Part shown: positions 17,514 through 27,517 of the stretch, piece after piece | Layout: each line of letters starts with the position of its first letter | Position numbering within the stretch: the first letter of the stretch is position 1 | DNA from: Labilibaculum manganireducens | GTDB lineage: Bacteria > Bacteroidota > Bacteroidia > Bacteroidales > Marinifilaceae | Length of the DNA stretch: 32,405 nt | Direction of reading: 5' to 3' | Assembly: GCF_002843385.1 (NCBI RefSeq) | Contig: NZ_MVDE01000049.1 | Location: forward strand, 1 to 32,405 | Notes under the pieces: generated by a model | Seen by the model: the letters and a program-made list of their open reading frames with translations, nothing else | What the model was told of the DNA's origin: nothing | Databases searched by the model: none | Translations under genes and position numbers: made by a program

Positions 17514-17665
17514 TTTTTTATAGAATTTAGATATAAGAAGTTAGATCTGAGATCGATTTACAGGAACTCAAAAAAACCTCAAATGAGATTTATGCTTTTA
17601 ATCAGAAATCGCTAAAGGCAATTATAGAATAGCTTTCAGAAACAGCTCACTAAAATATAAAAAAA

Positions 17666-20086
17666 TCAATTCACAAGGCTTTCTTTTTCCTCTTTGTTTT
17701 CCATCCGAGCAATTCTAAGATCATCCAGTTCAATATCTTCCTCTTCATCGAAAATCTGAAGCAGTGGTTCTTTGAACGATCGGTTGGTAATAAACTTCTC
17801 AAGAGTCAGCAACAATGATGGCAACAAAATTAAGTTGGAGAGCATTGCTGAAAGTAAAGTTACCGACACCAGTATCCCCAAAGAAACAGTTCCTCCAAAA
17901 TCAGATAAAGCAAAAATGCCGAAACCGAAAAACAAAATAATAGAGGTGTACATCATACTTTGCCCGGTTTCGCGAAGCGCAAGAACAACAGATGATCGAA
18001 TACTCCAGTTGGTTGCTTTTAATTCCTGACGGTATTTAGCAAGATAGTGAATGGTATCGTCAACGGAAATACCAAATGCAATGCTAAACACCAATATGGT
18101 TGATGCCTTAATCGGAATACCGAAAAAGCCCATTAGTGCTGCTGTAATTATTAACGGCAAAAGGTTTGGCAATAATGCCACCACAACCATTCTTTTGGAA
18201 GAAAACATCCATGCCATGAATGAGGCAATAAGAAAAATTGCCAAAGCAAGACTTATGAATAGATTCTTTACCAGATATTTATTCCCTTTAAAAAAGATGA
18301 TACTGGATCCTGTTACATGAACAGTATATTGATCCTCAGGAAAAATATCACTTACATTGGCAAGAATTCTTTGCTCCATTTCCTCCATTCTGGTAGTGCC
18401 AATGTCCTTCATTCGAAAACTCATCCGGGTAATGGACTGAGTGGAATCCACAAAAGTGCTGAACAATTTGGAATCATCACCGGTATCAGCTTTAGCCAAA
18501 TACGACATAATCACATTTCGGGTCTGATTACCAGGCAATTCATAGTATTTTTCTTTACCATTGAAATACGCCTGATTGGCAAATTTTGCCGCCTCAACAA
18601 TCGAAACAGATGATGATATTTCGGGATATGATTTTAATGTATCGTTAAAAGCATTTAATCGCTTTAAGGTTGATAACTTTAAGATGCCTGCCTTTTTCTT
18701 GGTTTCTACCATCACTTCCAAAGGCATAATTCCATCCATGTTCTTTTCGAAGAACTTTAAATCCTGAAATATTACATTGTCATGTGGCAGGTCATCAACC
18801 ATATAACCAGTGCTTTTCATTTTGCTGATTCCAAAAACTCCTAAAGTAAGCAAAACAAAACCTACTGTATAAACTACAGTCCGTCTATTCAATACAATAT
18901 TTACTAATTTGCCCACAAACCACACTGTCATTTTATTTTCTAAATGACTTGTCGCTTTTTGATCCGGAGGATTTAAAAAACTAAAAATGATTGGGATTAG
19001 AAGTAATGAAAGGACAAAAACCACCATAATATTTAAGGCCGCAATCACACCAAACTCCTTCAATATCTGACTGGAAGTCACTATAAAAGTAGCAAAACCT
19101 GATGCTGTAGTAAGATTGGTTAAGAAAGTTGCATTTCCAATTTTAGAAACAACACGTTGCAAAGCTTTTATTTTGTTGTTGTGCCGAATGTATTCTCCGT
19201 GATATTTATTAATAAGAAAAACGGAATTCGGAATCCCTATTACCACCAGCAATGGCGGTAACATTGCGGTAAGCAAAGTAATTTTGTAATCGAACAAGAC
19301 CATTGATCCAACCGCCCAGATTACACTCAAACCAACAACCAACATACAAAAGAAAACCACTTTAAAAGAGCGGAAAAACATAAATAAAATAATCGCAGTA
19401 ACCAGAAGAGAAAGGTAAATGAACATTTTCATCTCCTCTTTAATCATTTGCGCCGTAACTACCCTAATATAAGGAAGTCCCGAGTATTTCATTTCCAAAT
19501 TGTATTTGGCAGTAAATCTATCAGTAATTTCCCGAACCTTAACAACCATTGGCTCACGCGCTTTCGAATTAATTATTCTGGCGTTCACCGTAATTCCCAT
19601 TAAAAATGTATTAGATTCTTTATTTATTAAGCTGCCTTGATAAAATGGCAATGACTCCGCAATAAGAGCAAGACTATCTAATTCTTTTTGCGAATTTAGT
19701 TTCTTTGGGAATATTGTTTGAAATTCGAACCTCTTCGCTTCGCTGTTTTTATTGATATTATAGGTATGTGCAATGGAAACCACGGCATCAATTCCATCCA
19801 AAGCTTTCAGGCTGTCTCCTAAGGCAATCCAATCGTTAAACTTCTCAAGTTCATAAAAATCAGTATCCTGAACGGCAAAAACCATTACATTTCCTTCTTG
19901 TCCAAAGGTGTTTTTAAAACGCTCATATTCCACAGATGCAGGGTCATCATCAGGCAGAAGTGCCGCATACTGATAGGACATCTCCACAAATTGAGCTTTG
20001 TACCCCATAAATATTGTGATAAGTCCAACTACCACTAAAAGTAAAATTCTATTCCTAAGAATTAATCCTGCAATTCTGTTCCACAT
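17666..20086 (-). CDS. RND/MMPL-family inner membrane exporter
   Basis: This encodes 806 residues. It has two similar halves, each made of one transmembrane helix, a large periplasmic domain (about 40-220 and 430-610) and a block of five helices. LTAMLPPLLVVIGIPNSVFLINKYHGEY in half one (landmarks PPLLVVIGIPNSV and FLINKYH) and AFGISVDDTIHYLAKYRQEL in half two are the RND/MMPL helix motifs, the second carrying the acidic pair thought to relay protons. Members move hydrophobic molecules such as lipids, hopanoids or carotenoid-like compounds. The C-terminal tail is highly acidic (FDEEEDIELDDL). The neighbouring isoprenoid synthase could hint at an isoprenoid or lipid substrate, but this is only context. 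Confidence 0.88.
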   Translation of the reverse strand: MWNRIAGLILRNRILLLVVVGLITIFMGYKAQFVEMSYQYAALLPDDDPASVEYERFKNTFGQEGNVMVFAVQDTDFYELEKFNDWIALGDSLKALDGIDAVVSIAHTYNINKNSEAKRFEFQTIFPKKLNSQKELDSLALIAESLPFYQGSLINKESNTFLMGITVNARIINSKAREPMVVKVREITDRFTAKYNLEMKYSGLPYIRVVTAQMIKEEMKMFIYLSLLVTAIILFMFFRSFKVVFFCMLVVGLSVIWAVGSMVLFDYKITLLTAMLPPLLVVIGIPNSVFLINKYHGEYIRHNNKIKALQRVVSKIGNATFLTNLTTASGFATFIVTSSQILKEFGVIAALNIMVVFVLSLLLIPIIFSFLNPPDQKATSHLENKMTVWFVGKLVNIVLNRRTVVYTVGFVLLTLGVFGISKMKSTGYMVDDLPHDNVIFQDLKFFEKNMDGIMPLEVMVETKKKAGILKLSTLKRLNAFNDTLKSYPEISSSVSIVEAAKFANQAYFNGKEKYYELPGNQTRNVIMSYLAKADTGDDSKLFSTFVDSTQSITRMSFRMKDIGTTRMEEMEQRILANVSDIFPEDQYTVHVTGSSIIFFKGNKYLVKNLFISLALAIFLIASFMAWMFSSKRMVVVALLPNLLPLIITAALMGFFGIPIKASTILVFSIAFGISVDDTIHYLAKYRQELKATNWSIRSSVVLALRETGQSMMYTSIILFFGFGIFALSDFGGTVSLGILVSVTLLSAMLSNLILLPSLLLTLEKFITNRSFKEPLLQIFDEEEDIELDDLRIARMENKEEKESLVN

Positions 20087-20574
20087 ACTATTATCCTGCT
20101 AAAGAGATCTCGTTTTTATTTTTAGATTTCGGCGAAAATACGACTTATAATCTTTTTATCAAAAGATGATGATTGTATAGAATCTTAATACGCATCTGTG
20201 AATGGTATTAAGCTTCAAAATTATACAAATTCAATGAAACCATTTGGTTTTTAACAAATTAATTGCCAAAAACAAGTGTGTTTTAAATGATTAAATCTCA
20301 ATTATTCACAAATTTCATTAAAAATTAAATATGAATCCCAATTTTTCGGATGCAAGCCTGCACACAATCAACTTACTATCAAAACAATTAGTAAGCGTTA
20401 AAAATCTATAAAAAATATCGATACCATTTTATTGTAACATTTTTCTAAGCTTATTTTTACTTTTTCTTAATACTCAATTAACACGATAAAAAATTAGAGG
20501 TTTTGCAAATATCTTCTATTTTTGCGGCCTTAACAGCTACTAATCTATTGAAAAACAAATAAACTAAATAAGTT
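20087..20574. promoter_or_regulatory. 488-bp divergent intergenic region with two candidate promoters
   Basis: This very AT-rich non-coding DNA lies between the RND exporter (minus) and the Na/Pi cotransporter (plus). CAAAATTA at 20216-20223 reads TAATTTTG on the minus strand, a possible -7 box for the exporter with a long leader. TATTTTTG at 20517-20524 fits the -7 box for the cotransporter, with a leader of about 45 bases. Neither has a convincing -33 box. No gene, RNA or repeat was recognised. Confidence 0.4.
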
Positions 20575-22269
20575 ATGAATTACGGATTGACCGATATTTT
20601 AACACTTATAGGGTCTTTAGGCTTATTCCTTTATGGAATGAAATTGATGAGTGAAGCTCTTCAACAAGTTGCCGGAGACAAGATGCGAACCATTCTCGCA
20701 GCAATGACTTCCAACCGATTTAAAGGTGTAATGACCGGCGTGTTAATTACTGCCCTTATTCAGTCTTCGTCAGCAACAACTGTAATGGTAGTTAGCTTTG
20801 TAAATGCCGGATTGTTATCGCTGGTAGAATCGATAGGAGTAATTATGGGTGCCAATATCGGTACTACGGTTACTGCCTGGTTAATCTCACTTTTGGGATT
20901 TAAGGTTAGTATGAGTGCAATATCTTTGCCTTTAATAGGTTTAGGCCTTCCATTCCTGTTTTCAAAAAATCGTACAAAGAAAAATTGGGGTGAATTGATT
21001 ATGGGATTTGCCTTGCTTTTTATTGGCTTGCAATTTCTTAAAACTTCAATGCCTGATATCAAAAATAATCCTGAGATTCTAAATTTCCTGACCAGCTATA
21101 CGGACATGGGATTTGCTTCTTCCCTGCTATTTTTGACTATCGGAACCCTTCTTACTATTTTAATTCAATCATCATCAGCTACCATGGCACTTACCTTGGT
21201 AATGTGTAATAGTGGATGGATTAGTTTCGAAATGGCTGCGGCTATGGTACTGGGAGAAAACATTGGTACTACTATTACAGCGAATCTTGCCGCAATGATT
21301 GCCAACACTTCAGCAAAAAGAGCTGCAAGAGCCCATTTAATCTTTAATACTTTTGGTGTTATGTGGATGCTGATTGCGTTGCCATTTTTCTTAAAAACGG
21401 TTGCTTGGGTTAACATGACTATTCTTGGAGGAGGCAATCCTTTTACAAACACAGCTGCCGTACCTATTTCCTTGTCTCTATTTCATACCGGATTTAATAT
21501 TCTAAATGTTGTTATCCTGATTTGGTTTGCCAATTTCATAGTAAAAGTAGTTACCAAACTGGTTCCTGTTCGTGAAGATGTAGAAGAGGAATTCAAACTT
21601 CAGCACATAAAAACAGGAACTCTTTCTACTCCAGAAGCATCTTTATTTTTAGCTAAAAAAGAAATCAGTGCTTACGTAAAAAGCACGAAGAAAATGTTTA
21701 GCTATACCAAGCAGGCATTTAACGAAACCAATGATAAAACTTTCAATAAACTTTTCGAGAAAATTGACAAAAGAGAAGATGAAAGTGATGATATGGAAGT
21801 GGAAATTGCCAACTTTCTTGCTAAAGTGTCTGAAACCAGACTAAGTTCTGAAAATTCGGAAAGAGTTCGCGCCTATTTTAAAATGGTAAGTGATATTGAA
21901 AGTGTTGGTGATTCAACTCTTAACCTCGCCAAAGCAATGAAAAGGAAACGTGAACAAAAAGCATGGTTTCCTCAGGAATTGAGAGATAATATCAACAATA
22001 TGTTCGCCTTGGTTGACGAAGCTCTTGATGTGATGCATGAAAACACTAAAAAAGAATTTGCGGAAGTAAAAATCAAAAAAGCCTGGGAAATTGAGCGTGA
22101 AATAAATGATTACCGAACTCTCCTAAAAACAGAACATTTAAACAATGTTGAGGAACATAAATACAAATACCAAGCTGGTATTATCTACAACGATCTGTTC
22201 TCTGAGTGTGAAAAAATAGGTGATTACTGCATCAATGTAAGTGAAGCTCTTAACGAGATAAAAGAGTAG
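20575..22269 (+). CDS. Na+/phosphate cotransporter, NptA type, with PhoU-like tail
   Basis: This encodes 564 residues. Two inverted-repeat Na_Pi_cotrans units each carry the hallmark QSSSAT motif (Q63-T68 and Q198-T203), followed by GANIGTT and GENIGTT respectively, which form the substrate and sodium site. The C-terminal portion (about 350-564) is helical and charged, like PhoU (FNKLFEKIDKREDESDDMEVEI, with landmarks FEKIDKRED and MVSDIESVGD). It imports inorganic phosphate with sodium across the inner membrane. It stands alone with its own promoter and terminator. A decayed second copy of its last 60 codons lies at 32098-32253. Confidence 0.93.
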   Translation: MNYGLTDILTLIGSLGLFLYGMKLMSEALQQVAGDKMRTILAAMTSNRFKGVMTGVLITALIQSSSATTVMVVSFVNAGLLSLVESIGVIMGANIGTTVTAWLISLLGFKVSMSAISLPLIGLGLPFLFSKNRTKKNWGELIMGFALLFIGLQFLKTSMPDIKNNPEILNFLTSYTDMGFASSLLFLTIGTLLTILIQSSSATMALTLVMCNSGWISFEMAAAMVLGENIGTTITANLAAMIANTSAKRAARAHLIFNTFGVMWMLIALPFFLKTVAWVNMTILGGGNPFTNTAAVPISLSLFHTGFNILNVVILIWFANFIVKVVTKLVPVREDVEEEFKLQHIKTGTLSTPEASLFLAKKEISAYVKSTKKMFSYTKQAFNETNDKTFNKLFEKIDKREDESDDMEVEIANFLAKVSETRLSSENSERVRAYFKMVSDIESVGDSTLNLAKAMKRKREQKAWFPQELRDNINNMFALVDEALDVMHENTKKEFAEVKIKKAWEIEREINDYRTLLKTEHLNNVEEHKYKYQAGIIYNDLFSECEKIGDYCINVSEALNEIKE

Positions 22270-22280
22270 TTAAAAAAATA

Positions 22281-22318
22281 CAATCTTAAGAATAAACAAT
22301 AACATATTCTTAAGATTG
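22281..22318. terminator. Bidirectional hairpin between the Na/Pi gene and the HlyD gene
   Basis: The 14-bp arms CAATCTTAAGAATA (22281-22294) and TATTCTTAAGATTG (22305-22318) pair perfectly around a 10-base loop. A-rich sequence precedes it and CATTTT follows. It separates convergent genes. The T-tract is weak on the plus strand; on the minus strand TATTTTTTTAA follows. Confidence 0.75.
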
Positions 22319-22323
22319 CATTT

Positions 22324-23664
22324 TCACACATTAATACTTTGTAGTATAGAGTAATAGAAACGTTGAATCAAACTCAAGTCTTTAGTGATTATCTCTGCAT
22401 TTGCAGTTAATCCGTCTCGATACTGTACTTTTTTATTATAACTGGTATTCAATCCATTTATAAAATTAACCTTTGCTAAATACCCCTTTTCCGAAGGGAT
22501 ATGTGAAATAAAACTTATTTTTCCAATCACAGAACCAAATTCTGCATATGGGTAGGAGTTGAATTTTAGAAAAACCTTTTGCCCCAATTCAACTTTTCCA
22601 AAATTTTTCTGTGGAATTGTGATTTGAGCAAAATAAGAAGATTCTTTCGGATTTACATAACAAACGACCTGATTATTTGTTAATTGTTGATTTTCCTGAA
22701 TAAAACTTTCAAAAGAAATCTTCCCGTCTAAAGGTGCTACAAGCAGATATTCTTTCTTCCAAGATTCTATTTTGCTTTTGAATGTATTTAGCGCTTGCTG
22801 AAAAACAATTTGCTGTTGACTAATTGTATTTTCCAACTCCTTTATTTCTTTCTGTTTATTATTTTGATTATTCTCATTATTAATAATCTCAGTTCCTGTT
22901 ATGGGTAGAGCTATTTTTTTACTAATGAATTTACTCTTTTCAGCTCTGTAAACTAAGTCCGAAATGATTTGTTTTTGTATTAACAGCTCGTAAGCATCCA
23001 TCGTTTTTTGAGCTAGCTCCAAATCTTCTTTTTGCAAAACTATTTGTTCGGAATAATTTAAATGCAGCTCTTTAAGATGCATCATATCTTTTTTTAACAT
23101 AGACATTTTGTCCATATAAAATCCTGTTGACAAGTAGTTTTTAAAAGTTATAAAAGCTTGTGAAAATATCTGATATGAAGCCTGTAATTCGCCTAGCTGC
23201 GAAAAATGATTTTGAAAGATATTAGGTATTTCTTCACATTCATTATCATACAATTTAACTTGAATTGAATCAATAATGACTGACAGTTTCATTACCTCTT
23301 CATGTATAGCAGTAGATTCCATCAAACCCAAAATATCACCCTTATAAACTTGCTGGCCTTCTTGTGCATTTATTTTTACAATCTTGCCATTGATAAGTGC
23401 AGGCACTGATTTAGGTGCATTTATTGATGTTAGTTCTGCAGGAGCTTTAATAACATCTGGATATTTAACTAACCCGCAAATTATTCCCAGAAACAATAAA
23501 ATTGAAAATAATATTACTGTACCCCACCGAATAATATATGGTACTTTCCATGAAATAACCTCTTCGATTTCATTACTGTGCTCAGCAAATGAATTCTTAT
23601 TTATCATTAGATTCGCCCCATTCTGAGATTGCTGAGCATTTACTTTTGGTAGATTAGTTTCCAA
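22324..23664 (-). CDS. HlyD-family membrane fusion protein of the peptide exporter
   Basis: This encodes 446 residues. A cytoplasmic N-terminus is followed by one transmembrane helix (about 45-66). A biotinyl-lipoyl-like half-motif then reads PALINGKIVKINAQEGQQVYKGDIL (landmarks GKIVKINAQEGQ). There is a long helical coiled-coil region (about 125-310) and a second lipoyl half with APLDGKISF. The closing beta-barrel part includes VGQ-type ELGQKVFLKFNSYPYAEFG text. It bridges the ABC exporter to an outer membrane channel; no TolC-like gene is in the window. The start overlaps the ABC gene by 11 bases, so the two are translationally coupled and form one machine. A second ATG at residue 20 is possible. 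Confidence 0.92.
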   Translation of the reverse strand: METNLPKVNAQQSQNGANLMINKNSFAEHSNEIEEVISWKVPYIIRWGTVILFSILLFLGIICGLVKYPDVIKAPAELTSINAPKSVPALINGKIVKINAQEGQQVYKGDILGLMESTAIHEEVMKLSVIIDSIQVKLYDNECEEIPNIFQNHFSQLGELQASYQIFSQAFITFKNYLSTGFYMDKMSMLKKDMMHLKELHLNYSEQIVLQKEDLELAQKTMDAYELLIQKQIISDLVYRAEKSKFISKKIALPITGTEIINNENNQNNKQKEIKELENTISQQQIVFQQALNTFKSKIESWKKEYLLVAPLDGKISFESFIQENQQLTNNQVVCYVNPKESSYFAQITIPQKNFGKVELGQKVFLKFNSYPYAEFGSVIGKISFISHIPSEKGYLAKVNFINGLNTSYNKKVQYRDGLTANAEIITKDLSLIQRFYYSILQSINV

Positions 23665-25870
23665 GTTCTAATTGATTTTTTACAAGTTGATAATACATCC
23701 CTCTTTTTGATGTTAACTCAGTATGAGTCCCTTTTTCTACAATTTCTCCCTTATCCAGGACAATTATATTATCTGCATTTTTAACTGTACTAAGTCTATG
23801 TGCAACAACAACTACAGTTTTTCCTTGAAAAAACTGCTGTAAATTCTCTAATATTTCCTTTTCATTATTGGCATCTAATGAGTTTGTTGCTTCATCTAAG
23901 AAAATATATTTAGGATTCTTATAAACAGCTCTTGCTATTGTAATTCTTTGTTTCTGTCCACCACTTATACCTTTTCCTTCAGCTCCTAATTTTGTATAAA
24001 AACCCAAAGGCAAGGATTCTATAAATTCATCTATATTCGCTATCCTACAAGCTTCCTGCAATCGCTTACTATCAACAACATTATCCGTAACTGTAATATT
24101 TTTTCTAATATTATCATTGAAAATAAAACTTTCCTGCATGACAGAACCGCACATACTCCTCCAATACTTCGGACTAACGGTATTATAATTTGTTGTTCCA
24201 ATCTGAATCTCTCCGCTATAACTATCATAAAAACGCAACAAAAGCTTTATTAAAGTCGTTTTACCGCAACCGCTCATACCTACTATTGCAGTTACTTTCC
24301 CCTTTGGAATTGTTAAGTTGATATTTTTTAAAACAGGTTCATTCCCTGCTCCCGGATAAGTGAAAGACAAATTCTTCATAGAAATACTATCATTTAATTC
24401 TGAGGTTCGATCAAAAAATTTACTTATTGGTTCTTCGTCTTCTAAAGAATGAATATCATTTAACCTTTCTAAACTAATTTTTGCATTCTGTGCTTGTTGT
24501 GTAAAAATTATCAATTGTTCTATAGGGCTACTTAGCTGTCCTAAAATATATTGAATTGCCAACATCACTCCCATGGTTAGGTTTCCCTCAATAACTAGTT
24601 TCGCAACCAAATAGGTGATTAAAATATTCTTGCTCTGGTTAATAAAAAATGCACCAACTTCCTGATACTGATCAAGAGACAAATTTTTGAATTTTAATTT
24701 AAATAAACCTGCCTGTAAACCTTCCCATGCCCAACGATAAGTGTTCTCCGCATTATTCAACTTTATCTCCTGCATTCCATAAACCAATTGCATTGTTGCA
24801 TTGTTTTCTTTAGAAGCAATTGAGAAACGTTTATAGTCCAGCTTTCTTCTGTACTTCAAAAAAAGCCGAATCCATAACAGATACAATACACTACCTGTAA
24901 GAAAAATGAAAAACACAGTAATGTCATAAAAATAAAGTACGAAAGAGTATAAAATCAATGTTATAATACTAAACAAAGAACTAATTGCCGTTCCTGTCAA
25001 AAATTCTTCTATTCGATGATGGTCACTAATACGCTGAATAATATCTCCGGGGTGTTTACTATCAAAGAATTTCATTGGTAGTTTTAATAGTTTGGCCCAA
25101 AAAAAAGACAAAAGAGAGATATTTATGCGCGTGCTAATATGAAGAAGAATTCTACTTCGTATAAATTCGACTACGGTTTGGGAGAATAGCAACATTAATT
25201 GAGCAGCCAAAATAATCTGAATAAAACTAAGATTTTGCGTATTTATACCAGTATCTACAATACTTTGAGTCAGATATGGAAAAACCAACTGTAACAGAGC
25301 TCCTAAAAGTGAACCCAATAAAATTTGTATGAAATAGAGTCTAAAATCTTTTATGTATCCCAATAATGTACTCCACCCTATTTTAGCTTTCTTATCCTCT
25401 GTGTCATATTCTGATTCATAGAATTCAGGAGTTGGTTCTAGAACTAAGGCAACTCCCTTGTTTACTCCTTGTTCCGTAGTTGATATCCAATTTCTTAAAA
25501 ATTCTTCTTTGGTTAGTTTAATAATTCCATTTCTGGGATCTGCAATTCTAAGATGTTTTTTGGCTCTTTGCCTGCGTGAATGAGGTAAGATCACAACAAA
25601 ATGTTTAGGCTGCCAATATAAAATTGCCGGAAAGGGAATATCACTCAATAATTGCTCAAAACTTATTTTTAAACCTAAAGATTTTAAACCTATACTTTCA
25701 GCAGCATCAGCTATTCCCAATAAAGTAACACCCTCTTTACCTATCTGAGTCTTCTCTCGCAGAAAATCGTTAGTAAAAGATCGCCCATAAAATTTAGCGA
25801 TCATTCGCAAGCAAGTAGGACCACAGTCCATTACATCCAGCTGACGAAAAAAAGGAAAAGATTTATACAT
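23654..25870 (-). CDS. Peptidase C39-containing ABC exporter (PCAT) for double-glycine peptides
   Basis: This encodes 738 residues. The N-terminal C39 cysteine peptidase (about 1-140) has Q10, the catalytic C16 in DVMDCGPTC, H90 in PKHFVVI and D111 in IADPRNG, so it should be active. Six transmembrane helices (about 170-460) follow. The nucleotide-binding domain has Walker A GMSGCGKT (531-538, CGKT in place of the common SGKS/T), signature ISGGQKQR (635-642), Walker B YIFLDE (655-660) and the H-loop VAHRLST. Such proteins cut the leader after Gly-Gly and export the core peptide using ATP. Its probable substrate is encoded at 29501-29662 in the same cluster. Confidence 0.95.
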   Translation of the reverse strand: MYKSFPFFRQLDVMDCGPTCLRMIAKFYGRSFTNDFLREKTQIGKEGVTLLGIADAAESIGLKSLGLKISFEQLLSDIPFPAILYWQPKHFVVILPHSRRQRAKKHLRIADPRNGIIKLTKEEFLRNWISTTEQGVNKGVALVLEPTPEFYESEYDTEDKKAKIGWSTLLGYIKDFRLYFIQILLGSLLGALLQLVFPYLTQSIVDTGINTQNLSFIQIILAAQLMLLFSQTVVEFIRSRILLHISTRINISLLSFFWAKLLKLPMKFFDSKHPGDIIQRISDHHRIEEFLTGTAISSLFSIITLILYSFVLYFYDITVFFIFLTGSVLYLLWIRLFLKYRRKLDYKRFSIASKENNATMQLVYGMQEIKLNNAENTYRWAWEGLQAGLFKLKFKNLSLDQYQEVGAFFINQSKNILITYLVAKLVIEGNLTMGVMLAIQYILGQLSSPIEQLIIFTQQAQNAKISLERLNDIHSLEDEEPISKFFDRTSELNDSISMKNLSFTYPGAGNEPVLKNINLTIPKGKVTAIVGMSGCGKTTLIKLLLRFYDSYSGEIQIGTTNYNTVSPKYWRSMCGSVMQESFIFNDNIRKNITVTDNVVDSKRLQEACRIANIDEFIESLPLGFYTKLGAEGKGISGGQKQRITIARAVYKNPKYIFLDEATNSLDANNEKEILENLQQFFQGKTVVVVAHRLSTVKNADNIIVLDKGEIVEKGTHTELTSKRGMYYQLVKNQLELGN

Positions 25871-25939
25871 TAAAACCAGACTAAATCAATTATTACTATT
25901 GTTTATAATTTCATAAAAAAAATATTAACCCCCTTTTCA

Positions 25940-27517
25940 TCAACCATTACAAACATTTAAATGACTATAATACAATGAATTTTGAATCAGAAAATAAAAC
26001 ACATCTTCCTCTATATCATTGCTTTCATACTCAAAGGGAGTCTGCCCTGATTTTATTAAATCGATAATTTGGTTTCCTGATATTTCACTATCTTCAAAAT
26101 AATATAACAGTATATCCCAATCCTTTAGAATCTGATATTTTATTTTATTGTCAATCCATTTGATCAGCATTAACTGAGGTGCTTTCTTCATACCTATTTG
26201 AGTCTTACCTTCTGCAATCTGTCTCAAATAAGTAGTATCAATATTCTCATTAAAATCATGAAATATGAATTGAATAACACACCTTTCTTTGTCTATTGAA
26301 AATGTTCTACCTAAAAACGAACTCTTATTATAATTATACACAAGATCCAATCGGTTCTTAATAGTTTCTTCAAGAGGTGGTATTACTTTATCTTGTTGAT
26401 TCAACAAGATTTTTGTTGTAGCTTGTTCAATTTGATAAATATCCATAAGCAAATACTGTTGTTTATCAAATTCCTCTTTTTCAAACAGTTCACACATAAA
26501 ATTTTCTATCTTTTCCTTATCACTATCACAAATTGTGATCTTCATTTTTTTCAAAAGAACTCTTGTGTTAGGGTAATCTGGATAAGAATCAAACTGGTCA
26601 ACAGAGATTTTTTCAGATGCTTTTTCTTTCTTCTTTCCCGGGAAATACGTATCCCTGATTCGTTGATAAACCTCTGGAAATTCATACTTTAAACGAGCCT
26701 CAATTTCCAAATATATAAATTCTTTTCTTTTGCTTACACCAATTGTATGTATATACTTGGTCAGAATTGGAACATCATTAACTCTCAAAAATTGCTCAAA
26801 GGTTTCTTTCACTCCTTCACATAGAGGAGTGATCTCCAATCGCTTTTGCTTAGCTAGTAGGAAAAAAATTAATTGTTCGAATACGGGATTAAACATTCCA
26901 ATGTTAATTTTCGAGATTTGGTCTGTATTCTTATCTACCAAATCCATTGCTATAGCAGCATATTCTTTAAAGAACTCATAGTTTTGTCCTCCAATAACAC
27001 CTGCATTTATAGCTGTAATCGTTTGCTTCTTTCTGATTTCATCCATTAATAATGAAGGTATATCTCTAAAGTTTTCTTCTATTTGATTTAGCGATGTTTG
27101 ATAAAAAGCGAAGTTCTTTTCAAAGTTCTGCACTAATAGTTGACTCTTCTCAAAAGTTGAATTGAATTTTTCCCAAATAAAAACGTCTCCGTCTGCATGA
27201 ATAAATGGTGCATTTTGCTGGCTATATGCATATACTTTCGGTAAGGCCCAAAGTAAGGGATGATATTTACTCAAACAGTCTAAATTACAAACCACCTCAC
27301 TGTATTCCAAACCTAATTTGTTAATTAACCAATCATATCCATCCTTATCGGTATACAACACAATTTCTGGGTAAAACTGTTTAAATTTCAAATTACTTAA
27401 AGCCCAACTACATGCATGATAAAACTCTGAAGGCCACCCTCCATTGTTTCTTCCATTCAAATCATCAGGATTATTAAATTTTGCTGGTGCAGACCAGTAT
27501 GTTTGTATTACTTTCAT
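25940..27517 (-). CDS. Putative glycosyltransferase (DUF6734-type) in the peptide cluster
   Basis: This encodes 525 residues with no signal peptide and no membrane segment. It starts MKVIQTYWSAP; GGWPSEFYHACSWALSNLKF, EIVLYTDKDG and KYHPLLWALPKVYAYS follow, then FIHADGDVFIW, where D109-G-D111 is a DxD metal-binding motif of GT-A transferases. AINAGVIGGQN later resembles the NxGxxG step of such enzymes. This matches what I recall of family DUF6734, which has no proven function. The last ~190 residues form a separate charged, helix-rich part that I do not recognise. The gene lies between the repeat array and the ABC exporter (69-base gap), so sugar transfer onto the peptide is an attractive but unproven role. 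Confidence 0.65.
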   Translation of the reverse strand: MKVIQTYWSAPAKFNNPDDLNGRNNGGWPSEFYHACSWALSNLKFKQFYPEIVLYTDKDGYDWLINKLGLEYSEVVCNLDCLSKYHPLLWALPKVYAYSQQNAPFIHADGDVFIWEKFNSTFEKSQLLVQNFEKNFAFYQTSLNQIEENFRDIPSLLMDEIRKKQTITAINAGVIGGQNYEFFKEYAAIAMDLVDKNTDQISKINIGMFNPVFEQLIFFLLAKQKRLEITPLCEGVKETFEQFLRVNDVPILTKYIHTIGVSKRKEFIYLEIEARLKYEFPEVYQRIRDTYFPGKKKEKASEKISVDQFDSYPDYPNTRVLLKKMKITICDSDKEKIENFMCELFEKEEFDKQQYLLMDIYQIEQATTKILLNQQDKVIPPLEETIKNRLDLVYNYNKSSFLGRTFSIDKERCVIQFIFHDFNENIDTTYLRQIAEGKTQIGMKKAPQLMLIKWIDNKIKYQILKDWDILLYYFEDSEISGNQIIDLIKSGQTPFEYESNDIEEDVFYFLIQNSLYYSHLNVCNG

